A model generated the notes under the pieces. That model made no database searches and was not told the DNA's origin. It saw nothing but the letters and a program-made list of their open reading frames with translations. Positions 48,389 to 54,461 of a stretch of DNA of 54,461 nt are shown here, in pieces (the first letter of the stretch is position 1; every line of letters starts with the position of its first letter). Source of the DNA: an uncultured Bacteroidia bacterium (lineage in GTDB: Bacteria > Bacteroidota > Bacteroidia > Bacteroidales > UBA932). Made by a program: the position numbers and the translations under genes. The stretch covers positions 1 through 54,461 of the forward strand of contig CACXNA010000013.1 in NCBI GenBank assembly GCA_902768985.1, written 5' to 3'.

Positions 48389-48419
48389 CAAAGATAGAAA
48401 ACTTTTTGGACTTGACAAA
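48389..48419 (-). promoter_or_regulatory. Consensus Bacteroidota promoter of tRNA-Glu and rpsT
   Basis: Minus-strand TTTG (48416-48419) and TATCTTTG (48389-48396) are separated by exactly 19 bp, a full match to the TTTG-N19-TAnnTTTG promoter. Transcription would start about 35 nt before the tRNA. Confidence 0.85.
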
Positions 48420-49430
48420 TTAATTTGCCTCATTTTCTTCGCGCGCGTCAGCCTTCTTCCACTCCCAGGAGTAGAGCAGGGACTCGACCTGGCGGAGATA
48501 CTGGCGCTTGTCGAATTTCGGCGCATACACCCAGGCCTCGGCCACGAGGATCTCGCTGCCGTCGGGGCTGTAGAAGGAATGCGACACGAACGGGCCGCCC
48601 ATGAAGTCGTTCTGGACCTCCCACATGCCGCGCACCTGCGCGAAATCGCGGCCCTTGTACTTGAGGAACTCGAGGGTCAGCGGGAAGAAATCGCTGGTGG
48701 TCATGTAAGTGCCGTCGAACATGCCCGGGACGTTCTGCTGCAGCATGGCGTTGCGGTGGGCGATGATCTTCTCAATCGTGAAGGGATCGTCCTCGACGGG
48801 GTAACGGTAGATGAAAACATCCTGGTAAGCCTGCTTGTCGTCGGCGATCCAGGCGAAGGTGTCCGTGGACATGCGCAGCTTGTAGCCGGTGGGGAAGTGC
48901 GGGGCGCCGCCGAAGATCGCAGCGAGCTGCGGGTAGAGCGGGTGCTCCTCGTAGCGCAGGGTGTTGCGGATCACGCGGTCGCGCTCCGCCTGCTCGAGGG
49001 CGCTGACGATCATCGGGCCCTTCTCCTTCAGGAGCTCGGAAGCTGCGGCGGCCGTCGGCGCGGTGATCTGGATGGCGCACTGCGGCGCGGCCCAGACGTC
49101 GTGCCGGAAGGCGATGCCGGTGGTGTCCATCTGGGGATTCACCTGGAAGAGAACGATGTTCCGGTGGTACTTGAACAGGTCGCCGAAGGCGGAAGGAATC
49201 ACGTTCACCAGGGTGTAGAGGGGCTCTTTCTGCGCCAGCCAGGGGCAGTCGCAGGCCAGCAGGTCGCGCACGTCGCCGCCGAGGGTGTCTTCCCAGTCGG
49301 ACTTCTCCATCACGACGATGACTTCACCCGCCTTGCCGCTTACGCTCGGCAGCAGGCCTTTGGTGCTCTTGCAGCCGGCCAGGGTGAGGACGGCGGCAAG
49401 CACGAGAAGCAGCTTCTTACTTGTTTTCAT
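48420..49430 (-). CDS. DUF4837 family lipoprotein
   Basis: A 336-residue lipoprotein (MKTSKKLLLVLAAVLTLAGCKSTKG; lipobox LAGC). The pattern LPSVSGKAGEVIVVMEKSDWEDTLGGDVRDLLACDCPWLAQKEPLYTLVNVIPSAF followed by FKYHRNIVLFQVNP and the late WEVQNDFMGGPFVSHSFYSPDGSEILVAEAWVYAPKFDKRQYLRQVESLLYS matches DUF4837, a family found in Bacteroidota with no known function. It follows rseP by 13 bp, and may be part of the same envelope-related operon. No catalytic motif is seen. Confidence 0.88.
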   Translation of the reverse strand: MKTSKKLLLVLAAVLTLAGCKSTKGLLPSVSGKAGEVIVVMEKSDWEDTLGGDVRDLLACDCPWLAQKEPLYTLVNVIPSAFGDLFKYHRNIVLFQVNPQMDTTGIAFRHDVWAAPQCAIQITAPTAAAASELLKEKGPMIVSALEQAERDRVIRNTLRYEEHPLYPQLAAIFGGAPHFPTGYKLRMSTDTFAWIADDKQAYQDVFIYRYPVEDDPFTIEKIIAHRNAMLQQNVPGMFDGTYMTTSDFFPLTLEFLKYKGRDFAQVRGMWEVQNDFMGGPFVSHSFYSPDGSEILVAEAWVYAPKFDKRQYLRQVESLLYSWEWKKADAREENEAN

Positions 49431-49443
49431 ATCTTTCTGAATA

Positions 49444-50745
49444 TTAGTGTATTAATCTAGCAATGTCGTTGCCGAACGCGAGGAACATCAGCGCGAAGAT
49501 GAGCACCATGCCGATGAGCTGCGCGACCACGAGGAACTTCTGGCCGGGCTTGCGGCCCGAGACGATCTCGTAGAGGGTGAAGAGGATGTGGCCGCCGTCC
49601 AGCCCCGGGATGGGGAGGAGGTTCATCACGCCGAGCATGATGGACAGCAGGGCGAGGATGTTCAGGAAGCGGAACCAGTCCCAGGTCTCGGGGAAGACCT
49701 GCCCGATGGCGATGAAGCTGCCGACGCTCTTGTAGGCGCCGGTCGACGGCTGCGCAAGCAGGCGCAGGTCGTCGAGGTAGCCGCCGATCGAGGCGCCCGC
49801 CTCCCGCCAGCCGGCGGGAATGGCCTCCAGGAGGTTGTAGTGCCGGGTCTTGACGCCCGGCATCTGCATGAACACGCCGATGCGGCCGGTGCTGTCCACG
49901 CGGACCGGCAGGCCGAGCGTGTCGGCGCCCCGGACCACGGAGGCGTCAATTTCCTGCGAGCGGTATTCCGCGAGCAGGGCGCGCGAATCCTGGACGTAGC
50001 GGATGGTGCGTCCGTCGAAGGCGACGATGCGGTCGCCGCGCAGCAGGTCCGCGCCGGCGTTCAGGCCGTTCGCCATCACGGAATCGATCACGAACGGCAC
50101 CGCCAGGTCGAACATCATCGGGTCGCTGAGGACGTCGCCGATGCGCGCCTGGTCGATGTAGATATCCAGGGTATCCGTGCCGCGCAGGACCGTGGCCTTG
50201 TGCACGCCGCGGCGGGCGAGGTCGGCCTGCAGCATCCCGAAATTCTCGGGTACATAGTCGTCGAAGCGCAGGATCTCGTCGCCGGTGCGGAAGCCCATCT
50301 CGTAGGCGAGCTCGTCCACGTAGATCTGGTTGCCGCGGTTCTCGATATAGGATTCGCCCCAGATCGCCATGATGGCGATGTAGGCGAGGATGGCGAAGAT
50401 GAAATTGTTGATCACGCCGCCGGCCATCACCAGCAGGCGCTGCCAGGCCGGCTTGGTGCGGAACTCCCAGGGCTGGGGCTCCTGCTTCATCTGCTCGAGG
50501 TCCAGCGACTCGTCGATCATGCCGGCGATCTTGCAGTAGCCGCCGAAAGGCAGCCAGCCGATGCCGAACTCCGTGCCGCCCCAGTGCCAGCGCGCGAGCG
50601 CCTTTCCGCCCAGGTCGAAGAAGAGGTAGAACTTCTCCACGCGGATGCCGAATGCGCGCGCCCACAGGAAATGACCGAACTCATGGATGATGATGAGTAC
50701 GGAAAGGGCGAGGATGACTTGTAATGTCTTAATGAATATAACCAT
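49444..50745 (-). CDS. rseP: RIP metalloprotease RseP (site-2 protease family)
   Basis: A 433-residue membrane protease. The ATG at 50745 (MVIFIKTLQVILALSVLIIIHEFGHFLWARAFGI) is chosen; a TTG two codons upstream is also open. Zinc motif HEFGH is at 21-25 in the first membrane helix, and the second ligand site LLPIPGLDGGH lies near the C-terminus. Between them are FGIGWLPFGGYCKIAGMIDES, a membrane helix after KPAWQRLLVMAGGVINNFIFAI, and two PDZ-like regions (AYEMGFRTGDEILRFDDY, LNAGADLLRGDRIVAFDGR). It cuts membrane-bound anti-sigma factors and signal-peptide remnants. Its start overlaps the end of dxr by 17 bp. Confidence 0.95.
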   Translation of the reverse strand: MVIFIKTLQVILALSVLIIIHEFGHFLWARAFGIRVEKFYLFFDLGGKALARWHWGGTEFGIGWLPFGGYCKIAGMIDESLDLEQMKQEPQPWEFRTKPAWQRLLVMAGGVINNFIFAILAYIAIMAIWGESYIENRGNQIYVDELAYEMGFRTGDEILRFDDYVPENFGMLQADLARRGVHKATVLRGTDTLDIYIDQARIGDVLSDPMMFDLAVPFVIDSVMANGLNAGADLLRGDRIVAFDGRTIRYVQDSRALLAEYRSQEIDASVVRGADTLGLPVRVDSTGRIGVFMQMPGVKTRHYNLLEAIPAGWREAGASIGGYLDDLRLLAQPSTGAYKSVGSFIAIGQVFPETWDWFRFLNILALLSIMLGVMNLLPIPGLDGGHILFTLYEIVSGRKPGQKFLVVAQLIGMVLIFALMFLAFGNDIARLIH

Positions 50746-51880
50746 CGGCAATCGCGGCGACTTCGCTGTTTGTGGCGAAAATGTCGTCGAGCGAAGGGTC
50801 TGCTACAAAATTCAGGCCCGTGAGCGCTTTTTCACCGATCTTGGCGATATCATAGAAGGAAATCAAACCTTTGAGGTAAGCGGCCACTGCCACTTCGTTG
50901 GCGGCGTTGAGGGCGCAGGGGGCGTTGCCGCCGCGGCGGATCGCCTCGAAGGCGAGCCCCAGGCAGGGGAAGCGGTTGGTGTCGGGGGCCTCGAAGGTGA
51001 GGCCGCCGAGCGTCGCGAAATCGAGCTTCTTGTTGCCCACGGTCAGGCGCTGGGGGAAGCTCAGCGCGAAGCCGATGGGCTCGCGCATGTCCGGGCAGCC
51101 GAGCTGCGCGATCACGGCCCCGTCCACGAACTCGACCATCGAGTGGATGATCGACTCGGGGTGGACGACGACGTTGATCTGGTCGGGCTCGAGGTCGAAG
51201 AGCCACTTGGCCTCGATGACCTCGAAGCCCTTGTTCATCATGGTGGCGGAGTCGATGGTGACCTTGTTGCCCATGTTCCAGTTGGGGTGCTTGAGGGCTT
51301 GCGCGGCGGTGGCGCCGGCGATCTTCTGGCGCTCCCAGGTGCGGAACGGGCCGCCGGAGGCGGTCAGGTGCACGCGCTCCACGGCGTTGTCGCCGGCGGC
51401 GAGCATGCACTGGAAGATGGCGGAGTGCTCGGAGTCCACGGGCAGGAGCGCGCCGCCGTGTTCGCGCATGGTGCGCGTGACGATGGACCCGGCGGCGACG
51501 AGGGTCTCCTTGTTCGCGAGGGCCACGATCTTGCCGGCCCGGAGGGCGGCGAGGGTGGGCCGCAGGCCGCTGAAGCCGACCATCGCGCCGACGACGATGT
51601 CCACATCCGGCATGGCGACCAGGTCGCAGAGGCTGTCCACGCCCGACCAGACCTTGATGCCGTGGGGCTGGAGGACATCGGCGACGTCGTGGTAGCGCGA
51701 CTCGTCACAGATGACGACGTGGGCCACGTCGAATTCGACGGCCTGCGCAATCAGCAGGCCGACGCTGCTGCGGGCGGAGATGAGGACGACCTCAAACAGG
51801 TCGCGGTGCTGCCGGACGACGTCCAGCGTCTGGGTACCGATGGATCCGGTGGATCCGAGTATGGCGATTTTTCTTTTCAC
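50729..51880 (-). CDS. dxr: 1-deoxy-D-xylulose 5-phosphate reductoisomerase
   Basis: A 383-residue cytosolic enzyme of the MEP isoprenoid pathway, turning DXP into MEP with NADPH. NADPH-binding GSTGSIG is at 9-15, ALANKETLVAAG and the metal/substrate motif PVDSEHSAIFQ follow, then ASGGPFR, HPNWNMGNKVTIDSATMMNKGFEVIEAKWLF, VHPESIIHSMVEF and LNAANEVAVAAYL, all as in DXR. The start codon is GTG at 51880, sharing its first base with the last of the upstream TAG stop, which indicates coupled translation with the M23 gene. rseP begins inside its 3' end. Confidence 0.97.
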   Translation of the reverse strand: MKRKIAILGSTGSIGTQTLDVVRQHRDLFEVVLISARSSVGLLIAQAVEFDVAHVVICDESRYHDVADVLQPHGIKVWSGVDSLCDLVAMPDVDIVVGAMVGFSGLRPTLAALRAGKIVALANKETLVAAGSIVTRTMREHGGALLPVDSEHSAIFQCMLAAGDNAVERVHLTASGGPFRTWERQKIAGATAAQALKHPNWNMGNKVTIDSATMMNKGFEVIEAKWLFDLEPDQINVVVHPESIIHSMVEFVDGAVIAQLGCPDMREPIGFALSFPQRLTVGNKKLDFATLGGLTFEAPDTNRFPCLGLAFEAIRRGGNAPCALNAANEVAVAAYLKGLISFYDIAKIGEKALTGLNFVADPSLDDIFATNSEVAAIADGYIH

Positions 51881-52731
51881 TAGAAGCTTATGTAACGGGT
51901 CGGATCGAGGCTCTGGCCGTTCTGCCAGAGCTCGAAGTGCAGGTGTTCGGCGCCGGGCTTGCCGGACATGCCGCCGACCATGGCGATCGGGGTGCCGGCC
52001 TTGACCGCGTCGCCGGAGCTGCGCAGCAAGTTTTGGTTATTAGAGTAAACGCTCAGCAGGTTGTCGCGGTGCTGGACGATGATGATGTAGCCGTTTTGGG
52101 CGTCCCAGCCGGTGAAGATGACCGTGCCGTCCAGCACGGCGCTGACCACGGTCCCCGTGGGGGCTGCGATGTCGATGGCGGGATGGCTCACGCGGTCGTA
52201 TTCCGTGGCCACGACACCCTTGATCGGGGTGAAGAAGTGGATGCCCTCGATGGGCAGGTCGCGTGCGCCCTGGGCGCCAACGCCGAACTGCTCCTCCTTC
52301 TGCACGGTCTCGCGCAGCAGGGAGTCGCGGCGGGCGAGCTCTTCGGCGCTCTTGTCGGAGAGGTAGCGGGGCGTGGCGTTGTGCACGAGGCTGTCAAAGT
52401 CGATGGTCGCCTCGCCCGTGAGCACGCGGCTGAGGCTTTCGGCATAGAGGTTCCAGCGGGCCACGGCGGTCTCCAGGGAGTCGATCTTGATGGCGTTGGC
52501 CACGGCCTCGCGGCGCGAGTGCTCGTTGGGGTAGCCGGGGATGATGGTGCGCAGCGGGGTGATGGCGAACAGCAGGTACGCCACGAGCAGGAGTGCGAGG
52601 ATGCCCGTGATGATGCCGTAGATCAGCTGCGGCCGGTTGAACCGGATCGAGCGGAGCGACTCGTGGGTCTCATTGTCCACAAGCGACAGCCTGTACTGGC
52701 GGGTGCGGTGATCCGGATTTTGTCTTCCCAT
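51880..52731 (-). CDS. M23-family (LytM-like) membrane protein, one catalytic His replaced
   Basis: A 283-residue protein with a cytosolic start, one membrane helix at about 37-58 (LIYGIITGILALLLVAYLLFAI), a helical stalk (about 70-150) and a C-terminal M23 domain. The zinc ligands are present: His183 and Asp187 in SHPAIDIAAPTGT, and the HLH motif at 263-265 in EHLHFEL. The further histidine that in LytM-like enzymes sits in the Y-x-H segment is Asn231 here (VYSNNQNLL), so hydrolase activity is uncertain. Many envelope proteins of this build act as amidase activators or scaffolds. It is the first gene of the run M23-dxr-rseP-DUF4837 and ends on the dxr start codon. Confidence 0.9.
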   Translation of the reverse strand: MGRQNPDHRTRQYRLSLVDNETHESLRSIRFNRPQLIYGIITGILALLLVAYLLFAITPLRTIIPGYPNEHSRREAVANAIKIDSLETAVARWNLYAESLSRVLTGEATIDFDSLVHNATPRYLSDKSAEELARRDSLLRETVQKEEQFGVGAQGARDLPIEGIHFFTPIKGVVATEYDRVSHPAIDIAAPTGTVVSAVLDGTVIFTGWDAQNGYIIIVQHRDNLLSVYSNNQNLLRSSGDAVKAGTPIAMVGGMSGKPGAEHLHFELWQNGQSLDPTRYISF

Positions 52732-52749
52732 ACTTTTGATGTAAATTTG
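52719..52749 (+). promoter_or_regulatory. Consensus Bacteroidota promoter of ruvX-def
   Basis: TTTG (52719-52722) and TAAATTTG (52742-52749) are separated by exactly 19 bp. The -7 element ends 5 bp before the ruvX ATG, so the transcript should start within a base or three of the start codon. The -33 element lies inside the first codons of the divergent M23 gene. Confidence 0.82.
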
Positions 52750-52754
52750 CGGTG

Positions 52755-53168
52755 ATGAACAGGACGATAGGAATAGACTACGGACGCGCCAGGGTCGGCG
52801 TCGCTGTCAGCGACCCGCTGGGCATCTTTGCCTCTCCGCTCGAGACTGTTCCTGCTACAAAGATAATAGAATATCTGCAAAAATACGCCGCTTCCGAGAC
52901 GGTTGTGCGTTTTGTCGTGGGCTGGCCGCTCAATCTCAACGGCGCGCCCGCCGAGGCGGCGGCGGATGTGGAGGTCTTCCTGAAGCGCCTGCGCAAGGCT
53001 TTCCCGGAGGTGCCGGTGGAGCTGGAGGACGAGCGATTCACCTCCGTGCTCGCGCATCGCGCGATGATCGACGGGGGGATGAAGAAGAGCGACCGGCGCG
53101 ACAAGGCGTCCGTCGACAAGATCAGCGCCGCCATCATCCTGCAGAGTTATTTGGACAAGAAGAAATGA
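52755..53168 (+). CDS. ruvX: RuvX/YqgF-type putative pre-16S rRNA nuclease (Holliday junction resolvase family)
   Basis: A 137-residue RNase-H-fold protein from the ATG at 52755; a GTG one codon upstream is possible. Motifs: GIDYGRARVGVAVSDPLG with the metal-binding Asp8, FVVGWPLNLNGAPAEAAADVEVFLKRL, the central ELEDERFTSVLAHRAM and the late DKASVDKISAAIILQSYLD with the closing acid residue. These are the YqgF signature. The family was first called a Holliday junction resolvase and acts in 16S rRNA 5' maturation. The promoter leaves nearly no leader. def starts within its stop codon (4 bp overlap), so the two are coupled. Confidence 0.95.
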   Translation: MNRTIGIDYGRARVGVAVSDPLGIFASPLETVPATKIIEYLQKYAASETVVRFVVGWPLNLNGAPAEAAADVEVFLKRLRKAFPEVPVELEDERFTSVLAHRAMIDGGMKKSDRRDKASVDKISAAIILQSYLDKKK

Positions 53169-53719
53169 TTCAACCTATCTACTTATACGGCTCGGAAGTG
53201 CTGCGCAAGGTCGCGGCGCCGGCCGACCTCGCCGACCGGGACGGTCTGAAGTCCCTGGTCCAGGACCTTTGGGACACGCTGGAGAAGTCCGACGGCTGCG
53301 GCCTCGCCGCGCCGCAGATCGGCGTGAGCCTGCGCGTCGCCGTGGTCAACGGCGATGTTATGAAGGATGTTTATCCTTATCTGGAGGGCTTCCGCCGCGC
53401 CTTTATCAATCCGGTGGTCCTGGAGGAGAGCGAGAAGATGTGCGAGTACAACGAGGGTTGCCTGAGCGTGCCCGGCGTCTACGCCGACGTCCGCCGGCCG
53501 GAGTCGCTGACGGTCGAGTACTACGACGAGAACCTGGAGAAGAAGACGGAGACTTTCGACAAGTTCGCCGCCCGGATGATCCAGCACGAGTTCTCCCACC
53601 TCGACGGCGAGCTCTTCACCGACCTCGTCGCCCCAATCCGCCGCAAGATGCTCACCAAGAAGCTCCAGAACATCGCCCACGGCAAGGTCGGCACCGCCTA
53701 CAAAGCCAAGATCAAGTAA
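53165..53719 (+). CDS. def: Peptide deformylase
   Basis: A 184-residue cytosolic metalloenzyme that removes the formyl group from new proteins. The three family motifs are intact: GCGLAAPQ at 44-51, EGCLS at 97-101 with metal-binding Cys99, and HEFSH at 141-145 with the catalytic Glu and two metal-binding His. The length and FINPVV and VEYYDENLEKK segments are as usual. It overlaps ruvX by 4 bp (ATGA) and shares its promoter. A hairpin 37 bp after the stop may end the transcript. Confidence 0.96.
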   Translation: MIQPIYLYGSEVLRKVAAPADLADRDGLKSLVQDLWDTLEKSDGCGLAAPQIGVSLRVAVVNGDVMKDVYPYLEGFRRAFINPVVLEESEKMCEYNEGCLSVPGVYADVRRPESLTVEYYDENLEKKTETFDKFAARMIQHEFSHLDGELFTDLVAPIRRKMLTKKLQNIAHGKVGTAYKAKIK

Positions 53720-53755
53720 TCCCGCGCGGCCATCTGCTGCAGCTTGAAGAAAACG

Positions 53756-53794
53756 GTTCCCGTGCGCAAAATAGCCCCTTTTTGTGCACGGAAC
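53756..53794. terminator. Hairpin after def, possible terminator
   Basis: A 12 bp stem (CCGTGCGCAAAA with TTTTGTGCACGG, one G-T pair), then a one-base bulge and three more pairs, around loop TAGCCCCT. There is no T-run after it, so termination is uncertain. It is the first of five hairpins in the gene-free stretch 53720-54175. Confidence 0.5.
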
Positions 53795-53810
53795 GTTGTT
53801 CCCCGGCCCA

Positions 53811-53923
53811 ATTTGAGGACGGACGACAGTTTTCCTGCCACTTATCCTCAAAACTGGCCTCAAATGAGGATAAGTTCCCGTTTTCCTGAGATCTATCCTC
53901 AAATTGGGGTGTATTTGAGGATA
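53811..53923. repeat. Cluster of TTTGAGGA/TCCTCAAA inverted repeats
   Basis: Within 113 bp the octamer TTTGAGGA or its complement appears at 53812, 53845, 53896 and 53914, with near copies in the CCTCAAATGAGG segment at 53858-53869. They form two perfect hairpins: CTTATCCTCA with TGAGGATAAG (53841-53850 and 53865-53874, 14 nt loop), and TATCCTCAAAT with ATTTGAGGATA (53894-53904 and 53913-53923, 8 nt loop). No reading frame with family features covers them. Confidence 0.8.
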
Positions 53924-53951
53924 TGTTAAGGTGTCTTCTGGGTTGGGGCTG

Positions 53952-53983
53952 TCACCGCCGGAAATCGTATATTCCGGCGGTGA
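53952..53983. repeat. 12 bp inverted repeat
   Basis: TCACCGCCGGAA and TTCCGGCGGTGA are perfect arms around loop ATCGTATA, in the gene-free stretch between def and the IS3 transposase. No T-run follows on either strand. Confidence 0.75.
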
Positions 53984-54041
53984 ACGCTTAAGGAGGGGGA
54001 GTAGGACCTGCTGCCCGGGCGAATCTCAGTACCCACCGTTA

Positions 54042-54068
54042 CAGATGTCCAAAAAATGGGGACATCTG
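54042..54068. repeat. 9 bp inverted repeat with nearby third copy
   Basis: CAGATGTCC and GGACATCTG form a perfect stem. The preceding CGTTACAGATGTCC recurs with one change as CGTTACCGATGTCC near 54089-54102, so a short direct repeat overlaps the hairpin. No gene is seen here. Confidence 0.65.
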
Positions 54069-54123
54069 GCATGAAAACGGGCTTTTTCGTTACCGATGTC
54101 CCTTCCCTGTCATTTCCGGATTT

Positions 54124-54461
54124 AGGTTGACTCCGGTTGGAGTCTATCCCTGATAGAAGTTGACTCTGGTTTAACTTATAACTGATGCGGGTTGACTTGT
54201 CGTCGTCGGTAGCTGAACCACATTTTCTCAATGGTCCCCTCGCAGAAGGCAGCCTGGGCGGGGGTCATCATATTGATGCTCATGTGAGGTCGTTCGTTGT
54301 TGTAGAAGTCCACCGCTCTGCATACAGCGGCGATAACTTCTTCAATGCAAGAGAACTTCATCCCCTTTAAGAGTTCATTCTTCATCGTGTTGTTGATACG
54401 CTCTGCCTGAGCATTATCCTTTGGATCTCCGGTTTCCGTCATACTGATGCGGATGTTATGG
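54124..54461 (-). mobile_element. IS3-family insertion sequence, 3' end (runs off the window)
   Basis: The transposase gene end plus the sequence up to about 54124 are taken as one end of the element; the exact terminus cannot be fixed without the other end. GTTGACT occurs at 54126, 54159 and 54191, spaced 33 and 32 bp, which would suit subterminal transposase-binding sites. Confidence 0.6.
54176..54461 (-). CDS. IS3-family transposase, C-terminal part (start beyond the window)
   Basis: The frame is open to the window edge on the minus strand, reading HNIRISMTETGDPKDNAQAERINN before NTMKNELLKGMKFSCIEEVIAAVCRAVDFYNNERPHMSINMMTPAQAAF. These are the closing motifs of the IS3-type integrase core: the third acidic residue of the DDE triad is the Glu in NAQAERIN, and FYNNERPH-x-S is the hallmark ending. 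About 95 residues are visible; the first two catalytic Asp lie outside. Whether the element is intact cannot be judged. Confidence 0.9.
   Translation of the reverse strand, partial: HNIRISMTETGDPKDNAQAERINNTMKNELLKGMKFSCIEEVIAAVCRAVDFYNNERPHMSINMMTPAQAAFCEGTIEKMWFSYRRRQVNPHQL

Noticed and set aside
53811-53923. DnaA-box cluster or replication origin
   Set aside because: TTATCCTCA differs from the DnaA box TTATCCACA by one base in every copy, and neither dnaA, dnaN nor an AT-rich unwinding region is nearby.
53811-54068. CRISPR array
   Set aside because: Repeats are inverted, short and irregularly spaced, and no cas gene is present.
53926-54231. A 101-codon minus-strand frame between def and the IS3 transposase
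   Set aside because: It crosses two hairpins and the transposase end, has no recognisable features and no promoter element.

Overview
The window is from a GC-rich member of the Bacteroidota, probably a gut- or rumen-type Bacteroidales. The evidence is a SusC/SusD pair, a one-protein hybrid two-component regulator, a DUF3823 lipoprotein, and many copies of the Bacteroidota -7 promoter element TAnnTTTG; two copies also have a TTTG -33 element at exactly 19 bp. The genus cannot be told from the sequence alone.

Layout. (1) 1-12.1 kb: a tandem family of FtsX/MacB-type ABC permeases (five genes, the first cut by the window edge) served by one LolD/MacB-like ATPase, with a ParDE-type toxin-antitoxin pair lying antisense between the first permease and the ATPase. 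A small palindromic repeat occurs twice here, once between genes and once in frame inside a permease. (2) 12.1-16.6 kb: housekeeping genes, namely a glucosaminidase with LysM repeats, ribonuclease Z and ribosomal protein S1 on the minus strand, and recR on the plus strand. (3) 16.6-44.8 kb: a polysaccharide or glycoconjugate utilisation region. It has a hybrid two-component regulator, SusC/SusD plus a DUF3823 lipoprotein, three GH3 glycosidases, five CE1-type esterases with an N-terminal beta-sandwich, two type-B carboxylesterases and one PHB-depolymerase-like esterase. No endo-acting glycanase is visible. (4) 44.9-47.8 kb: MltG and a large protein with two alpha/beta-hydrolase domains, the second lacking its acid and histidine. 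(5) 47.9-53.7 kb: tRNA-Pro(CGG), rpsT, tRNA-Glu(UUC), a DUF4837 lipoprotein, rseP, dxr and an M23-family protein on the minus strand, then ruvX and def on the plus strand. (6) 53.7-54.5 kb: a gene-free stretch crowded with inverted repeats, ending in the 3' part of an IS3-family transposase that runs off the window.

How the parts may work together. The regulator would sense a glycan fragment in the periplasm through its beta-propeller and activate the operon that starts near 38.5 kb: esterase, susC, susD, DUF3823, then past a terminator to a GH3 and another esterase. SusCD would import an esterified oligosaccharide or glycoside, the esterases would remove acyl groups (acetyl, feruloyl or similar), and the GH3 enzymes would release sugars from the deacylated ends. 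The excess of esterases over glycosidases suggests a heavily acylated substrate, or oligomers released by other organisms. This is inference from gene content.

Most long open frames on the strand opposite the real genes are shadows caused by high GC and were left out. Convergent gene pairs in the utilisation region are mostly separated by strong, nearly perfect hairpin terminators.
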